NCBI RefSeq assembly: GCF_039614715.1
Contig: NZ_CP154857.1
Location: forward strand, 2,232,001-2,296,000
DNA: 64,000 bases
Direction of reading: 5' to 3'
DNA from: Microbacterium sp. AZCO
GTDB taxonomy: Bacteria > Actinomycetota > Actinomycetes > Actinomycetales > Microbacteriaceae
The first letter of the stretch is position 1. Each line of letters starts with the position of its first letter. This document shows, piece after piece, positions 1 through 8,343 of the stretch. Below the pieces are notes generated by a model that was not told where the DNA came from, did no database searches, and was given only the letters and a program-made list of their open reading frames with translations. The position numbers and the translations under genes were made by a program.

Positions 1-481
1 CCGTGGCGGGGGCGGTGAACGTGCCGGCGATCTGCGTGAAGAGGAGCGTGTCGGTCGTGCTCCCCTTGACGACGGGCGCCTGCGCGAGGGTCACCGTGTG
101 GCCGGCGCCGTCGCGCAGCGTGAGGGCGAAGGTGACGGTGGAGTCGCCTGCGTCACGGAAGTGGACCCAGGCCGAAGTCGAGTACGACTCCCCCGCGATG
201 AGTCGGGTCATCGGCTGATTGGCGCCGTCGCTGTTCGCCGTGCGCGCGTTGACCTTGAGCGACATCGCGCCCGCGTGGCGCGTCGAGTATCCCAGCGAGA
301 GATTCGCTGTCGTTCCCTGCGCGATCCACGGCGCTGTTCCGCCCTCGATGTTCCCGTTCGTCACGAGTTCGACCGGGTCATCCGCTGCCACCGCCGCGCC
401 CGGCGCGCCCGTGAGCGCCACGCCGGCGATGAGCACCGCGATCAGCGACGTGAGCAACGCCCGTGATCTCTGCTTCTGCAT
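1..481 (-). CDS. Secreted carbohydrate-binding protein (CBM4/9-like), 3' end outside window
   Basis: Only the first 160 codons lie in the window. The start at 481 is set by an AAGGAG ribosome binding site just upstream. The protein opens with a signal peptide (MQKQRSRALL, then a hydrophobic core ending near AVAA), followed by a module with the CBM4/9 pattern: VTNGNIEGGTAPWIAQGT at its start, SLKVNARTA in the middle and ESYSTSAWVHFRDAG further on. This family forms a beta-sandwich binding xylan or beta-glucan, usually attached to a GH10 xylanase or similar glycosidase. The catalytic part, if any, lies beyond base 1, so enzyme type cannot be stated. It is probably exported. Confidence 0.7.
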   Translation of the reverse strand, partial: MQKQRSRALLTSLIAVLIAGVALTGAPGAAVAADDPVELVTNGNIEGGTAPWIAQGTTANLSLGYSTRHAGAMSLKVNARTANSDGANQPMTRLIAGESYSTSAWVHFRDAGDSTVTFALTLRDGAGHTVTLAQAPVVKGSTTDTLLFTQIAGTFTAPAT

Positions 482-715
482 CCCTGCTCCTTGCTGTGCC
501 GCAGCCGTCTTCGGCCGCGCGCACGTCATGTCGATACAACGTTGGAACCGCGCAGCGAACGGCTGGACTGCAGCCGGAGACTGAGGAGCAGACTGCAGCT
601 CCGACAATCGACTTCGTTGGCGGTGCCTCGGATGTTAGCGGTCACAGTAAACGATGTGCAAGCAATGCGTGCAGTGCAGATCCAGACGGTCGCGACGACG
701 GGATCCCGCGGCGAG

Positions 716-1465
716 CTAACGCAGGGGCGTCGGCTTCGTCCGGACCGGTCCCATCCAGGTCACGATGAGCACCGAGGTGATCGAACCCGCCGCCATGATC
801 GCGGCGAGCACGACGATCTGGAACCGACCCGCCTCGATCGGCGAGATTCCGCCGAAGATGGCGCCGACGAATGCGCCGGGCAGCACGACGAGTCCCGTCG
901 TCCGGGTCTGGTCGATCGCCGGCACGAGGGCGTCGCGCACGGCGCGACGCGCCAGCAGCAGAGTGGACGCCCGCGGCGTCGCGCCGATCGCGAGCCATCC
1001 CTCGACCTCATCCCAGTGGTCGACGATCGCCGTTGTGAACATGCGGCCGGTGAGCGTGGCGATGCTCATGGCGTTGCCGATGACGATGGCGCCGATGGCC
1101 AACGCGTACCGCGTCGTCAGCTCCAGGGCACCCGTGGCGAAGACGGTCGTCGTTGCGGCAAGGACGCCGGCCGCGATCGACGTGGACATCATGAGCACCG
1201 CGCGCAGAGACCAGCGGACACGGCCGGTCGCCACCGCTGTCGCGACGGCGAACATGACGACGAGAGCGACGGCGATCCACCAGCGGCTCGTGATGACGCC
1301 GGTGAGGATGACGCTGACGACCGCGAGCTGCACCGCCCCGCGGAGGATGGCCACGACCGGCGCCCACGGAGTCGGGATGCGGGATGCCGCGAGCACGACG
1401 GTCGTGATGACCGCGAGGACCACGACGCCGACGATGGTCGGGCCGAGGTCGGCTGGCAGATCCAC
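716..1465 (-). CDS. UPF0014/FetB-family ABC transporter permease
   Basis: 249-residue polytopic membrane protein with about seven hydrophobic segments. Family features visible are the AILRGAVQLAVV segment after the second helix, AIGAIVIGNAMSIATLTG in the centre, and TTGLVVLPGAFVGAIFGGISP near the C terminus. FetB in E. coli works with the ATPase FetA in iron export; other members act in metal or metabolite tolerance. No ATPase partner is adjacent here, so the substrate is open. The start is GTG at 1465. It lies 34 bases downstream of the hydrolase gene on the same strand and may be cotranscribed with it. Confidence 0.8.
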   Translation of the reverse strand: MDLPADLGPTIVGVVVLAVITTVVLAASRIPTPWAPVVAILRGAVQLAVVSVILTGVITSRWWIAVALVVMFAVATAVATGRVRWSLRAVLMMSTSIAAGVLAATTTVFATGALELTTRYALAIGAIVIGNAMSIATLTGRMFTTAIVDHWDEVEGWLAIGATPRASTLLLARRAVRDALVPAIDQTRTTGLVVLPGAFVGAIFGGISPIEAGRFQIVVLAAIMAAGSITSVLIVTWMGPVRTKPTPLR

Positions 1466-1499
1466 GGTCGGAGCCTACCCAGCGGATCGGACCCGGGAG

Positions 1500-2417
1500 C
1501 TACGACCGTCCGAGGCGCTCCCCGAGCCAGCTTCGCGCAGCCGCGAAGAGCTCGTGCGCCATCGGATTGTCGGACGCCCACGCCTCGAAACCGTGCGGCG
1601 CCCCGTTCACGACCTCGAGGGTGACGTCGGCGCCGGCCGCGCGCAGCCGGTCCGCGTACTCGACGTCCTCATCGTGGAACAGCTCGATGTCGGAGGTGTA
1701 GATCCACGTGGGCGGCATCGCCTCCAACGACTCACGGCGCGCCGGCGCCGCATACGGAGGAAGCGAGTCCGCACCGACGGCCGTCCCGAGATACGACGAC
1801 CAGCCCACCAGATTCGAGCGGTTGCTCCAGATGAAGTGGTCCGTGGCATCGTGTGCACGGTTCGCCGCCGTGCGGTCGTCGAGCATGGGGCAGAACAGCC
1901 ACTGCGCCGCGACAGGATGTCCGGCATCGAGCGCGCGCTGGACCAGGCTCGCTGCGAGGCCTCCGCCCGCGCTCTGCCCGCCGATCGCGAGACGCTCGGA
2001 GTCGAGACCGAGTTCGCGGGCGTGCGCGCGCAGCCACTGCCACCCGGCGAAGCAATCGTCGATCGCTGCGGGAAAGGGATGCTTCGGCGCCAGCCGGTAG
2101 TCGACCGAGACGATCGTCACCCCGGTGTCGCGTGCCGTCTCACCGCAGTGCACGTCATCCATCGCCGCCGATCCCAGCACCAGCCCGCCGCCGTGGATCC
2201 ACAGCAGGCCGGCCCCCGACGGCTGCACGGGCGTGTAGACGCGCAGCTTCACACCGTCGTGGCGGAGCGTGCGACGCTCGACCCCGTCCACACGCTTGCC
2301 GGGCATGAGCGCCGACGCGGTCGCCGCGAACCAGCGGACCGCGCGGTTCTCGATGTTCACCGCCGGTGCCTTCTCGGTCGCGGTGCGCAGTGCCGGGTTC
2401 ACCGCCGAGATGTCCAT
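1500..2417 (-). CDS. Alpha/beta hydrolase, HSL (GDXG) esterase family
   Basis: 305-residue cytoplasmic esterase/lipase of the hormone-sensitive lipase family. The oxyanion-hole motif HGGG is in LLWIHGGGLVLGS, the nucleophile elbow is GGQSAGG, the acid is probably the Asp in the HDEDVEYADRL stretch, and the catalytic His is in APHGFEAW. YRLAPKHPFPAAIDD is also characteristic of the family. No signal peptide. Natural substrate unknown; these enzymes hydrolyse short-chain esters. The start ATG at 2417 follows a gap that separates it from the divergent acyltransferase gene. Confidence 0.85.
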   Translation of the reverse strand: MDISAVNPALRTATEKAPAVNIENRAVRWFAATASALMPGKRVDGVERRTLRHDGVKLRVYTPVQPSGAGLLWIHGGGLVLGSAAMDDVHCGETARDTGVTIVSVDYRLAPKHPFPAAIDDCFAGWQWLRAHARELGLDSERLAIGGQSAGGGLAASLVQRALDAGHPVAAQWLFCPMLDDRTAANRAHDATDHFIWSNRSNLVGWSSYLGTAVGADSLPPYAAPARRESLEAMPPTWIYTSDIELFHDEDVEYADRLRAAGADVTLEVVNGAPHGFEAWASDNPMAHELFAAARSWLGERLGRS

Positions 2418-2528
2418 GCCTACTCCGTTCTCACGCGTCGTCGTCGACCCGCCGCTTCATCGTAGAGGCACACCGGACAGCGCTGTCCCGTGGGGATCGG
2501 ATCCGGCGGCGACGGATAGGGTGGCGAG

Positions 2529-3239
2529 GTGACAGCGCCCCCTTCGCCGACTCCCGGCCCTGCGCCGCGGCCGGGCGCGATCTACTTCCTCGGACGGGTG
2601 GTCCTGCGGCCGCTCTTCTGGCTGCTGTACCGTCCCCGCGTCGTCGGTCGACACAACGTGCCCGAGCGCGGGCCCGTCCTGCTGGCGAGCAACCATCTCG
2701 CATCGCTCGACACGCTCATCATCCCCACGTCGGCGGCCCGCCCCGTGCAGTTCCTCATCAAGTCGTCGTACTTCACGGGATCCGGCGCACTCGGCCGCGT
2801 GATGCGCTGGTTCTTCACCTCCATCGGCGGAGTCCCGGTCTACCGTGCGACCGGCCGCGACGCACGCGCCGCGCTCGACGCGGGCAGCAGCATCCTGCGG
2901 GCCGGCAGCGTGTTCGCGGTGTTCCCGGAAGGCAGCCGCTCACGCGACGGAAAGCTCCACGAGGGTCACGGCGGCGCGGCGTGGATGGCGCGTGACACGG
3001 GCGCCGCCCTTGTGCCCGTCGGGCTGATCGGGACCGGCACCGCCAAGCCGCTGAGCCACCTCCTGCCCGGGAGGCCGCGCCTCGAGGTGCGCTTCGGCGA
3101 ACCGCTCGATCTCGGCGACCTCGAGGGCGTGCCGGACGGCAGGGCTCGCCGCGAGATCACCGAGCGCATGATGGCCGCCATCGCCCGCCTGAGCGGGCAG
3201 GACCGCTCGGGCAGTGTGAACGCGACGTCACGCGACTGA
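2529..3239 (+). CDS. plsC: 1-acyl-sn-glycerol-3-phosphate acyltransferase (PlsC family)
   Basis: 236 residues. It carries the acyltransferase catalytic motif NHxxxxD in LASNHLASLDTLIIP and the phosphate-binding motif FPEGSRSRDGKL, plus FFTSIGGVPVYRATGRD between them. The family transfers an acyl chain to lysophosphatidic acid at the inner membrane face during phospholipid synthesis; several paralogues per genome are normal in actinobacteria, so the exact acceptor is uncertain. GTG start at 2529. It is the last normal chromosomal gene before the 47-bp tRNA-derived repeat. Confidence 0.85.
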   Translation: MTAPPSPTPGPAPRPGAIYFLGRVVLRPLFWLLYRPRVVGRHNVPERGPVLLASNHLASLDTLIIPTSAARPVQFLIKSSYFTGSGALGRVMRWFFTSIGGVPVYRATGRDARAALDAGSSILRAGSVFAVFPEGSRSRDGKLHEGHGGAAWMARDTGAALVPVGLIGTGTAKPLSHLLPGRPRLEVRFGEPLDLGDLEGVPDGRARREITERMMAAIARLSGQDRSGSVNATSRD

Positions 3240-3323
3240 TCCAGGAAAAGCGCCGGATAGACGCCGACTACATGTGAATCTGAGCCCGTCGTGAGGGGCT
3301 CATATGCCGGTCGGATGGAGGAG

Positions 3324-3370
3324 TGTGGAGCCACCTAAGGGAATCGAACCCTTGACCTATTCATTACGAG
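3324..3370 (-). repeat. Left attachment-site copy: displaced 3' fragment of tRNA-Thr
   Basis: 47 bases identical to 22718-22764, same orientation. The copy contains the 3' part of tRNA-Thr(CGU), from the anticodon loop through the T arm, acceptor strand and CCA, but the D arm and 5' acceptor strand are missing, so it cannot make a tRNA. Identity stops sharply on both sides. This is the arrangement left when an element integrates into a tRNA 3' end and carries its own replacement 3' end. Confidence 0.85.
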
Positions 3371-3732
3371 CAAGTCGTCCAGCTGGTTCTGACGCGGCGG
3401 CCACATCGAGGCTGTTGTCTCGGCTCACCTGGGCTCATCTGGGCTTTTCTGATTCCTGATGAACTTCGTGTGGGTCCGATCGTATCGGACGTCTCGAGTC
3501 GCCTCGTGCTGTTTCGGCTCATAAGTGTCCAATAAGTGTCCAACGAGCGAGTTCGACTACGGGTGGCCTGTGGCGGCAGGAGTCAAGCCGCCCGATTGTC
3601 GGGCGGCCGTCGGGCGTACGACCGTGCCGGTCAAACAAACAGGAGCGGCTCCGGCCGCGCCACCTGGATCCTTCCTGCCGATGCCCGCACGGATCGGGAC
3701 CGGCTTACGAGTCGTCCTTGAGCCTTCGGTTG
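3371..3732. other. Non-coding island end with short tandem repeats
   Basis: No convincing gene. Two perfect tandem 11-mers TAAGTGTCCAA lie at 3522-3532 and 3533-3543, and a ~10-bp iteration of GGCTCACCT / GGGCTCATCT / GGGCTTTTCT lies at about 3421-3450. Short direct repeats beside a tRNA attachment site resemble arm-type binding sites of a tyrosine integrase, but no integrase gene is present, so this is inference. Confidence 0.4.
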
Positions 3733-4491
3733 CTAAGTCTGAGGGATCGAGGGCTCGATGGGGAACCTTCGTCGCAGGATCAGCCTTTGGGCGAGTGTCC
3801 ACGCGACTGTGACGAGGAGGTAGAGCCCGGCGGCCAGCGGAACGAACACGGCTGCGACCGCCGTACCAAACTGCAGCACGCCCACCAAACGGAGGATCCC
3901 CTCGCTACCTGGGGTAGACCCTGACGCGGTAGGTTCCGGCCGAAAGAGCCGACGGGTGATCTCGGCGACTGCCACGATCAAGAGGATCACGACACCGAAG
4001 ACAACGATGACCGGCAACGACAAGGATCCACCTCCCAGCGAACCGATGAGGCTGGCTCCGAGCGGTACACCGAAGACCCGTTCGGTGAGCAGGTCGTTGG
4101 GGTGGCCGGCGATGGCGGTGTGCAGGAAGAGCGCGTAGATGACGCCGACGACCGGCGCTTGAATGAGCACGGGCGCGCATCCAGCGAATGGGGACGCTTT
4201 CTCGTCGGCGTAAAGCTTCATCGTCTCGCGTTGCAGACACTCGCGGTCGTTCTTGTGTCTACGTTGCAGTACCTGCAGCTTCGGTGCCATACGTGCTCGA
4301 GTCTGATCAGCCTTGGCCTGCGCGACCCCGGTGGGGATCAAGACTGTCCGCACGAGAAGGGTGAGGATCACGACGGCGACTGCCGCGGATGCGCCGCCCG
4401 TGATTGGTTGCAGCAATGCCGCCAACCCCATCAACACTGCGTAGGCCGAGTCGAGGGTGGTTGAGAGGGGTGGGAATGAGAAGAGGTCCAT
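3733..4491 (-). CDS. YidC/Oxa1-family membrane protein insertase, second copy type
   Basis: 252 residues with about five membrane segments. The conserved YidC core is visible: VVILTLLVRTVLIPTGVAQ with its buried Arg in the first core helix, a cytoplasmic charged hairpin (KADQTRARMAPKLQVLQRRH), GCAPVLIQAPVVGVIYALF, and LPVIVVFGVVILLIV. Short YidC proteins insert and fold small membrane proteins. Lacking the usual chromosomal context (rpmH-rnpA-yidC), this is an accessory paralogue. Start ATG at 4491 (MDLFSFPPLSTT) chosen because upstream codons look non-coding. The neighbour at 4593-4871 is on the same strand and probably functions with it. Confidence 0.85.
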   Translation of the reverse strand: MDLFSFPPLSTTLDSAYAVLMGLAALLQPITGGASAAVAVVILTLLVRTVLIPTGVAQAKADQTRARMAPKLQVLQRRHKNDRECLQRETMKLYADEKASPFAGCAPVLIQAPVVGVIYALFLHTAIAGHPNDLLTERVFGVPLGASLIGSLGGGSLSLPVIVVFGVVILLIVAVAEITRRLFRPEPTASGSTPGSEGILRLVGVLQFGTAVAAVFVPLAAGLYLLVTVAWTLAQRLILRRRFPIEPSIPQT

Positions 4492-4592
4492 GATGCCCGT
4501 CCGTTGATGTGAGAGGTGGTCGCAGAACGGCCACGCCAGACATCGACGAACACAGACATCACCCCTAGTCAGGGTGGAGGAGCGTCGACGCG

Positions 4593-4871
4593 CTACGCAG
4601 CCGGAGCCGCGATACCGGGTGCGCGTGAACGCGGATGCCCCGCAGCGTCCGGATCGCTCTGCGCAACTGCCACCGACACATCGATGGCTCTGTCCGGACG
4701 AACCAGGGAGGCCGGCGCCCAAAGCGGGGAACCTACGGCCTGTAGCAGACCGATGACAACAGCGGCCGCCAGCACAACAGCCCAGATCGATGCCGAGCTA
4801 GCCTCAGCGACGCCGATCACGGTCGAAGAGGACAGAAGGATCTGCACGAAGGAAGTCAGAGCGTTGCTCAT
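4593..4871 (-). CDS. Small membrane protein, DUF6412-like
   Basis: 92 residues: a short N terminus (MSNALTSFVQILLSS), one long hydrophobic segment (ASIWAVVLAAAVVIGLLQAVG), then a polar tail ending in Ala/Pro-rich sequence. It resembles the small proteins annotated as DUF6412 that accompany accessory YidC genes in actinobacteria; that assignment is from memory. It sits 101 bases upstream of the yidC-like gene on the same strand, suggesting one transcription unit. Function unknown; a substrate or helper of the insertase is a guess. Confidence 0.6.
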   Translation of the reverse strand: MSNALTSFVQILLSSSTVIGVAEASSASIWAVVLAAAVVIGLLQAVGSPLWAPASLVRPDRAIDVSVAVAQSDPDAAGHPRSRAPGIAAPAA

Positions 4872-5059
4872 CGCGTCTCTCCCCTCTCCGCTGGAATGCG
4901 CCCACCGTAGCACCCACCGATGACCGGACACCTAGGCGAGTCGATCGTCAACCATCCTGCAACGGGCCCGGTTAAGGACCCGTCTTCGGACGCACCAACG
5001 GCGCGTGCTGACGCGGACATTGGTCCCATCCGCCCACCCCGACCGCGACGTGCCAACAT

Positions 5060-5311
5060 GTGCTGGTGGATCGGGCAACATTCGAGCAGGCCGTGAAGAG
5101 CGAACGACTAGAGCGATGGGTGTATCTCGGGGCTCCTACAGGGACGACGGCAAACAAGCTGTGTCTATGGCAAGCCGGTGATTGGATGACTGTCGCGACG
5201 GACGAGCGCGCTGGTCGAATCGAATCCACCTTTCGTCGCTTCGAGGATGAATCCACCGCGCTCGACAGTGCGCTCGCCGAGGTCAGGTTCTTGAGGGGGT
5301 TCTTGGGCTAG
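5060..5311 (+). CDS. Small hypothetical protein
   Basis: 83 residues (MLVDRATFEQAVKSERLERW and onward, ending ALAEVRFLRGFLG). No recognised domain; acidic and soluble, with a mixed alpha/beta pattern. The GTG start at 5060 has no strong ribosome binding site, so the true start may differ. It precedes a DUF6924 gene on the same strand. Confidence 0.45.
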   Translation: MLVDRATFEQAVKSERLERWVYLGAPTGTTANKLCLWQAGDWMTVATDERAGRIESTFRRFEDESTALDSALAEVRFLRGFLG

Positions 5312-5389
5312 GCCGGCCCGCGATCAAGCCGTCATTGGAGGACCCGCATCCGTCCGTCGACCCCAAACTCCTTGCGGCATGCTGTGGGG

Positions 5390-5812
5390 GTGACTTTGCT
5401 GACTACCTCACCGCGCTCATTGCTGGTCAGAACCGCTGCCGACCACGACGCCGCATGGCGCTGGCTGGTCACGTCATTGGTCGAGGAGAACGAAAACGGC
5501 TTTCGTGCCTACGTCGACTTCGTCGACGACCCAATCTGGGCAGGCGCCTCACCCGACCTCCTGCGAAACTCAATACCCGAGCACGCGAGAGAGGCGGCCG
5601 TGCTGTTCGTCGCGGACGACGAGACACTCTCAGCACCGGACTTTCCCATCGTTGTCGTGGATCTCGTGGAGCAGCGGGCTGAGTTTCGTTGCATCGCAGC
5701 GGAGCTCTGGGCCGTGGACAACAACCTGAACATCGCGAACATGGACTGGGAGGAGTTCGCAGGTGCCACTGGTCAGGACGGCGTCTATCGCGGCATCCTC
5801 GACGAACGCTGA
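5390..5812 (+). CDS. DUF6924-family protein
   Basis: 140 residues from the GTG at 5390. The features recalled for DUF6924 are present: RSLLVRTAADHDAAW near the N terminus, GFRAYVDFVDDP, FPIVVVDLVEQ, and the C-terminal LNIANMDWEEFAGA followed by GVYRGI. The biochemical role is unknown; family members are small cytoplasmic proteins common in actinobacteria, often in variable regions. A TTG 18 bases earlier would extend it by six residues. Confidence 0.7.
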   Translation: MTLLTTSPRSLLVRTAADHDAAWRWLVTSLVEENENGFRAYVDFVDDPIWAGASPDLLRNSIPEHAREAAVLFVADDETLSAPDFPIVVVDLVEQRAEFRCIAAELWAVDNNLNIANMDWEEFAGATGQDGVYRGILDER

Positions 5813-5971
5813 GCGACCGCCTACCGTCACACCCTTGGATCATCGGGGATTTGGTTCAAGCGATGGCTCGGTTGCGGTCGTCCGTTTGCACAGGGGCCGC
5901 CCTTGCGCCCTCAGGATGGTCCGGGGAGCAAAGACCAGCCTCCACGAGTCTCAGACTGCCGGGGAGTTCCT

Positions 5972-6439
5972 TCACGCGCGACGGATGAAGACCCTTTTGG
6001 CTGGTATCAGATCATCCACGACGGATGCGACCAGGCCGAATACCGCGCCTCCCAGTGCACAGGAGATGGCGACCGCCACCGGATTAGCGGCGATCGCCGG
6101 GATCTCCCACCAGCCCGAGAACGGCACTGATGCGCTCCAGATCGCGAATGCTGCCGCGGCCAATAGCCCTGCCGCCAAGGCTTTCCACGTGAAAGGTTTT
6201 CTTGCAGCGAGTACTCCGAGCCAGGAGATGATCGGCGTTGCGATCAGAAACACGATTAACCAACCAAAGCTGGGGTTGCTCTTCGAGCCCTGCAAAGCAG
6301 TGACCGCAGCCGCATAAAGGGCTACTACGTCGGCTGGAATCCACTCGACGACCCGGTTTACGAATCCGCCCAGCTTGTTCGGGTCATCAGAAAGAGGCCT
6401 CACCTCGCCAGAGCGATACCCCACACCCCATGCGCTCAA
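5972..6439 (-). CDS. Hypothetical membrane protein
   Basis: 155 residues with about four membrane segments (WIPADVVALYAAAVTAL, GWLIVFLIATPIISWLGVLA, ALAAGLLAAAAFAIW, AVAISCALGGAVFGLVAS). A TTG start at 6439 is favoured by a GGGGGA five bases upstream. No family recognised. It faces the 6503-7573 pair divergently, which leaves a short shared intergenic region with potential promoters for both. Codon use is less GC-biased than in the flanking chromosome. Confidence 0.6.
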   Translation of the reverse strand: MSAWGVGYRSGEVRPLSDDPNKLGGFVNRVVEWIPADVVALYAAAVTALQGSKSNPSFGWLIVFLIATPIISWLGVLAARKPFTWKALAAGLLAAAAFAIWSASVPFSGWWEIPAIAANPVAVAISCALGGAVFGLVASVVDDLIPAKRVFIRRA

Positions 6440-6502
6440 CTGTCCCCCAGGTTATTGATCTGCGTCTCGGATACGCGAGATCATAGGTGCAGGGGGGATT
6501 AC

Positions 6503-6970
6503 ATGCCAGAGGATTCCGCGAACAACTCTTCCGCCTTCTGGCCACCAAGCGACGAGAGCCGAATCTTCCTCTCGGTGAGCCGCTGGGCCGCTCGACGCCC
6601 TCCGGTGGAACCGCTCCTGGCGTTTCTCGATGGATCGGTTGTAACGGCAGGGGAAGTCGCGCGCGCAACAGCGCCACTCGTGAGCGCGACGTTCTGGCTC
6701 CCGTCTTTGGCAGCCTGGAGAAACAGACCCATTGGGCGAGGTGCCTTACGGTTCCCTGCCATTGCGGTCTCGATACCGTTTCCCCGTGGGCTGCGGTGGT
6801 GGCCGCGCCTGCTGCCCAGTTTCGCTCGCCGGAGAAGAGAGCTCGTCCGGAGCCACATCCTCGAACTATTTAGGGCGGAGTTGGCGGATCGCGAGGGGCT
6901 CACCCTTGAGAAGCTCCTCAGTCGTTTCAGTCCAGGGTTCTGGGATCAGGATGAACGCGGGGCGAACTAG
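6503..6970 (+). CDS. Hypothetical protein paired with the CHAT-like gene
   Basis: 155 residues starting MPEDSANNSSAFWPPSDES. The ATG at 6503 follows a G-rich ribosome binding site. The middle is hydrophobic and aromatic (LPSLAAWRNRPIGRGALRFP, FPRGLRWWPRLLPSFARRR) and the end is a charged helix-rich region (ELFRAELADREGLTLEKLL). No domain recognised. It ends 15 bases before the next ATG, so it is probably translated together with the CHAT-like protein; a substrate, partner or inhibitor role is possible but not shown. Confidence 0.55.
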   Translation: MPEDSANNSSAFWPPSDESRIFLSVSRWAARRPPVEPLLAFLDGSVVTAGEVARATAPLVSATFWLPSLAAWRNRPIGRGALRFPAIAVSIPFPRGLRWWPRLLPSFARRRRELVRSHILELFRAELADREGLTLEKLLSRFSPGFWDQDERGAN

Positions 6971-6985
6971 TCACGGAAGGTGCCG

Positions 6986-7573
6986 ATGATCGTAATAACA
7001 CCTGCAGACGACGGAGTCGCGCGAGAGGTGGCACGCTGGGGGGCTACTGCTGCGCTCCTGTTGGAAGCGGTCATCGAGCGCACGACCGATCGCGCCCAAG
7101 TCGACACCGTGCTAAGAGGTAGGGGTGACGTCTTCTACTTCGGCCATGGTACTGGCGATGCGCTGGTTGCCAAGACTGGGCTGTTCCGACGCCGACGCAG
7201 ACTGTGTGATAGCGAGAATTTGCGCGGTAGTGACCGAGTGATATTTGCGGTCGCATGTCTTTCTGCTCGCGAACTTGGTCCAGAGTTGATAAGCCGGGGG
7301 CTAGTCAACACATATGTCGGCTGGGATCAGCGGATGAGCTTCCCGCTTGAGATGCCGGAACCAATCCGGGACGCGATCATCTCTTTCGTCCACGAGTTTG
7401 CGGCTCACCGGTCTGTGGACCTGGCTGTTGCGTCCCTTGAACGAATGCTCGACGAGGCTCACGACGCTTACCTTCAGCACGTCTCAGGTAACGTATTCGC
7501 GCCAATGCAAGCCACGTACTGGAAGACGCGGCTGCGAGTAATTGTTGCAGACGCTGATTCTTCGCCGCGATGA
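6986..7573 (+). CDS. Compact CHAT/caspase-like protein
   Basis: 195 residues. The core looks like a caspase-fold peptidase: a strand ending in DVFYFGHGTGDALV provides His54, and VIFAVACLSARELG provides Cys91, the spacing and context expected of the His-Cys dyad of CHAT proteases. NTYVGWDQRMSF follows, as in CHAT proteins where an artificial-looking G-W/Y segment comes after the Cys loop. The ATG at 6986 has GGAAGG five bases upstream, better than the GTG at 6980. It stands alone rather than fused to sensors, and its only close partner is the gene just upstream. Proteolytic activity is inferred, not demonstrated. Confidence 0.65.
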   Translation: MIVITPADDGVAREVARWGATAALLLEAVIERTTDRAQVDTVLRGRGDVFYFGHGTGDALVAKTGLFRRRRRLCDSENLRGSDRVIFAVACLSARELGPELISRGLVNTYVGWDQRMSFPLEMPEPIRDAIISFVHEFAAHRSVDLAVASLERMLDEAHDAYLQHVSGNVFAPMQATYWKTRLRVIVADADSSPR

Positions 7574-7633
7574 CGATCGTTAGGCGCGCAGCCTCGCAAT
7601 GAAATCAGCGACGGTGACGCGCAAGGGGACCGA

Positions 7634-7843
7634 CTATCGAGCTCTTCGACCGCGGCGGGTCCTACTGGCCAGCCACCGGAGCGCGATAAGGCCCGCCATC
7701 ATGAGACCGATGAGATTCCACGGGTCCGGGTTCTGCTGATAGATGGCGACGAACTGTGCAGGCAGGCCGAGCATCGCGTTGATGATCATGCCGAGAAGGT
7801 CGACGGGTCCCATGCCGGAGACCGTAATGGCATCCTCCGACAT
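7634..7843 (-). CDS. Small single-span membrane protein
   Basis: 69 residues (MSEDAITVSGMGPVDLLGMI at the start) with amphipathic N-terminal segments, one clear membrane helix (LIGLMMAGLIALRWLA) and a strongly basic end (SRTRRGRRAR). No family recognised. Convergent with the CHAT-like gene. Real gene status rests on its amino-acid pattern only. Confidence 0.45.
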   Translation of the reverse strand: MSEDAITVSGMGPVDLLGMIINAMLGLPAQFVAIYQQNPDPWNLIGLMMAGLIALRWLASRTRRGRRAR

Positions 7844-7867
7844 CCCGTGACGTGCGTAGGCGGACCC

Positions 7868-8110
7868 TCAATCGCCCGGCGCTGGCGCTGCGGGTAGCCG
7901 GAACAGATGCTTATGCATCGACTGGGTAACTCGCTGACGGTGAACAACCACTCCGTTTTGGAAGGCGGAGTAGCTCACAACGCCTGCGACACCCTGTGCG
8001 GCGGGGCCGACGCGAGCGCCGCTGCGAACTCGGGCACCGTACTTCTCCCAAAAGTCGACGACCCTATTGACGTACTTTTCAATGGCGTCCAAGTCCTCGA
8101 CTATGGAGTC
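7868..8110 (-). pseudogene. Truncated hypothetical gene abutting an IS remnant
   Basis: About 80 codons (DSIVEDLDAIEKYVNRVVDF through HKHLFRLPAAPAPGD) that look coding, but the reading frame runs straight into transposase sequence at about 8101-8110 in another frame. The original 5' end was probably removed by the IS insertion. No family recognised. Confidence 0.4.
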
Positions 8111-8343
8111 TCCTGCTCCAGCAGCCGGTTCCGCTTGCGCAGCTCCCGGATCTCGGCCGCCTCGGATCGGGTCTGGCCGGCTTGCCGCCCTCGTCGATGT
8201 CCGCACGGCGGAGCCACTTCTGCAACGTCATCGGGTGAACACCGAAGTCTTTCGCGATCTGCTCGATCGTCACTCCGGGCTCACCGGTTGCGCGCGACGC
8301 GCACGACGTCGTCACGGAACTCGCTCGGGTACGGCTTGGGCAC
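8101..8343 (-). pseudogene. IS3-family transposase OrfA remnant, frameshifted
   Basis: Reading from the GTG at 8343, the peptide begins MPKPYPSEFRDDVVRVARNR and then hits a stop; the next frame gives EPGVTIEQIAKDFGVHPMT and LQKWLRRADIDEGGKP, and a further frame gives RSEAAEIRELRKRNRLLEQE. Together these are the helix-turn-helix and leucine-zipper parts of IS3 OrfA, broken by two small indels. OrfB is absent. A dead fragment of a mobile element inside the island. Confidence 0.8.

Noticed and set aside
491..2465. Long open frames antisense to the permease and esterase genes
   Set aside because: They are rich in Arg, Ala and Asp with no domain pattern and lie opposite well-supported genes; high GC content alone keeps such frames open.
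3324..3400. A second functional tRNA-Thr gene
   Set aside because: Only the 3' 47 bases match; the D arm and 5' acceptor strand are missing, so no cloverleaf can form.
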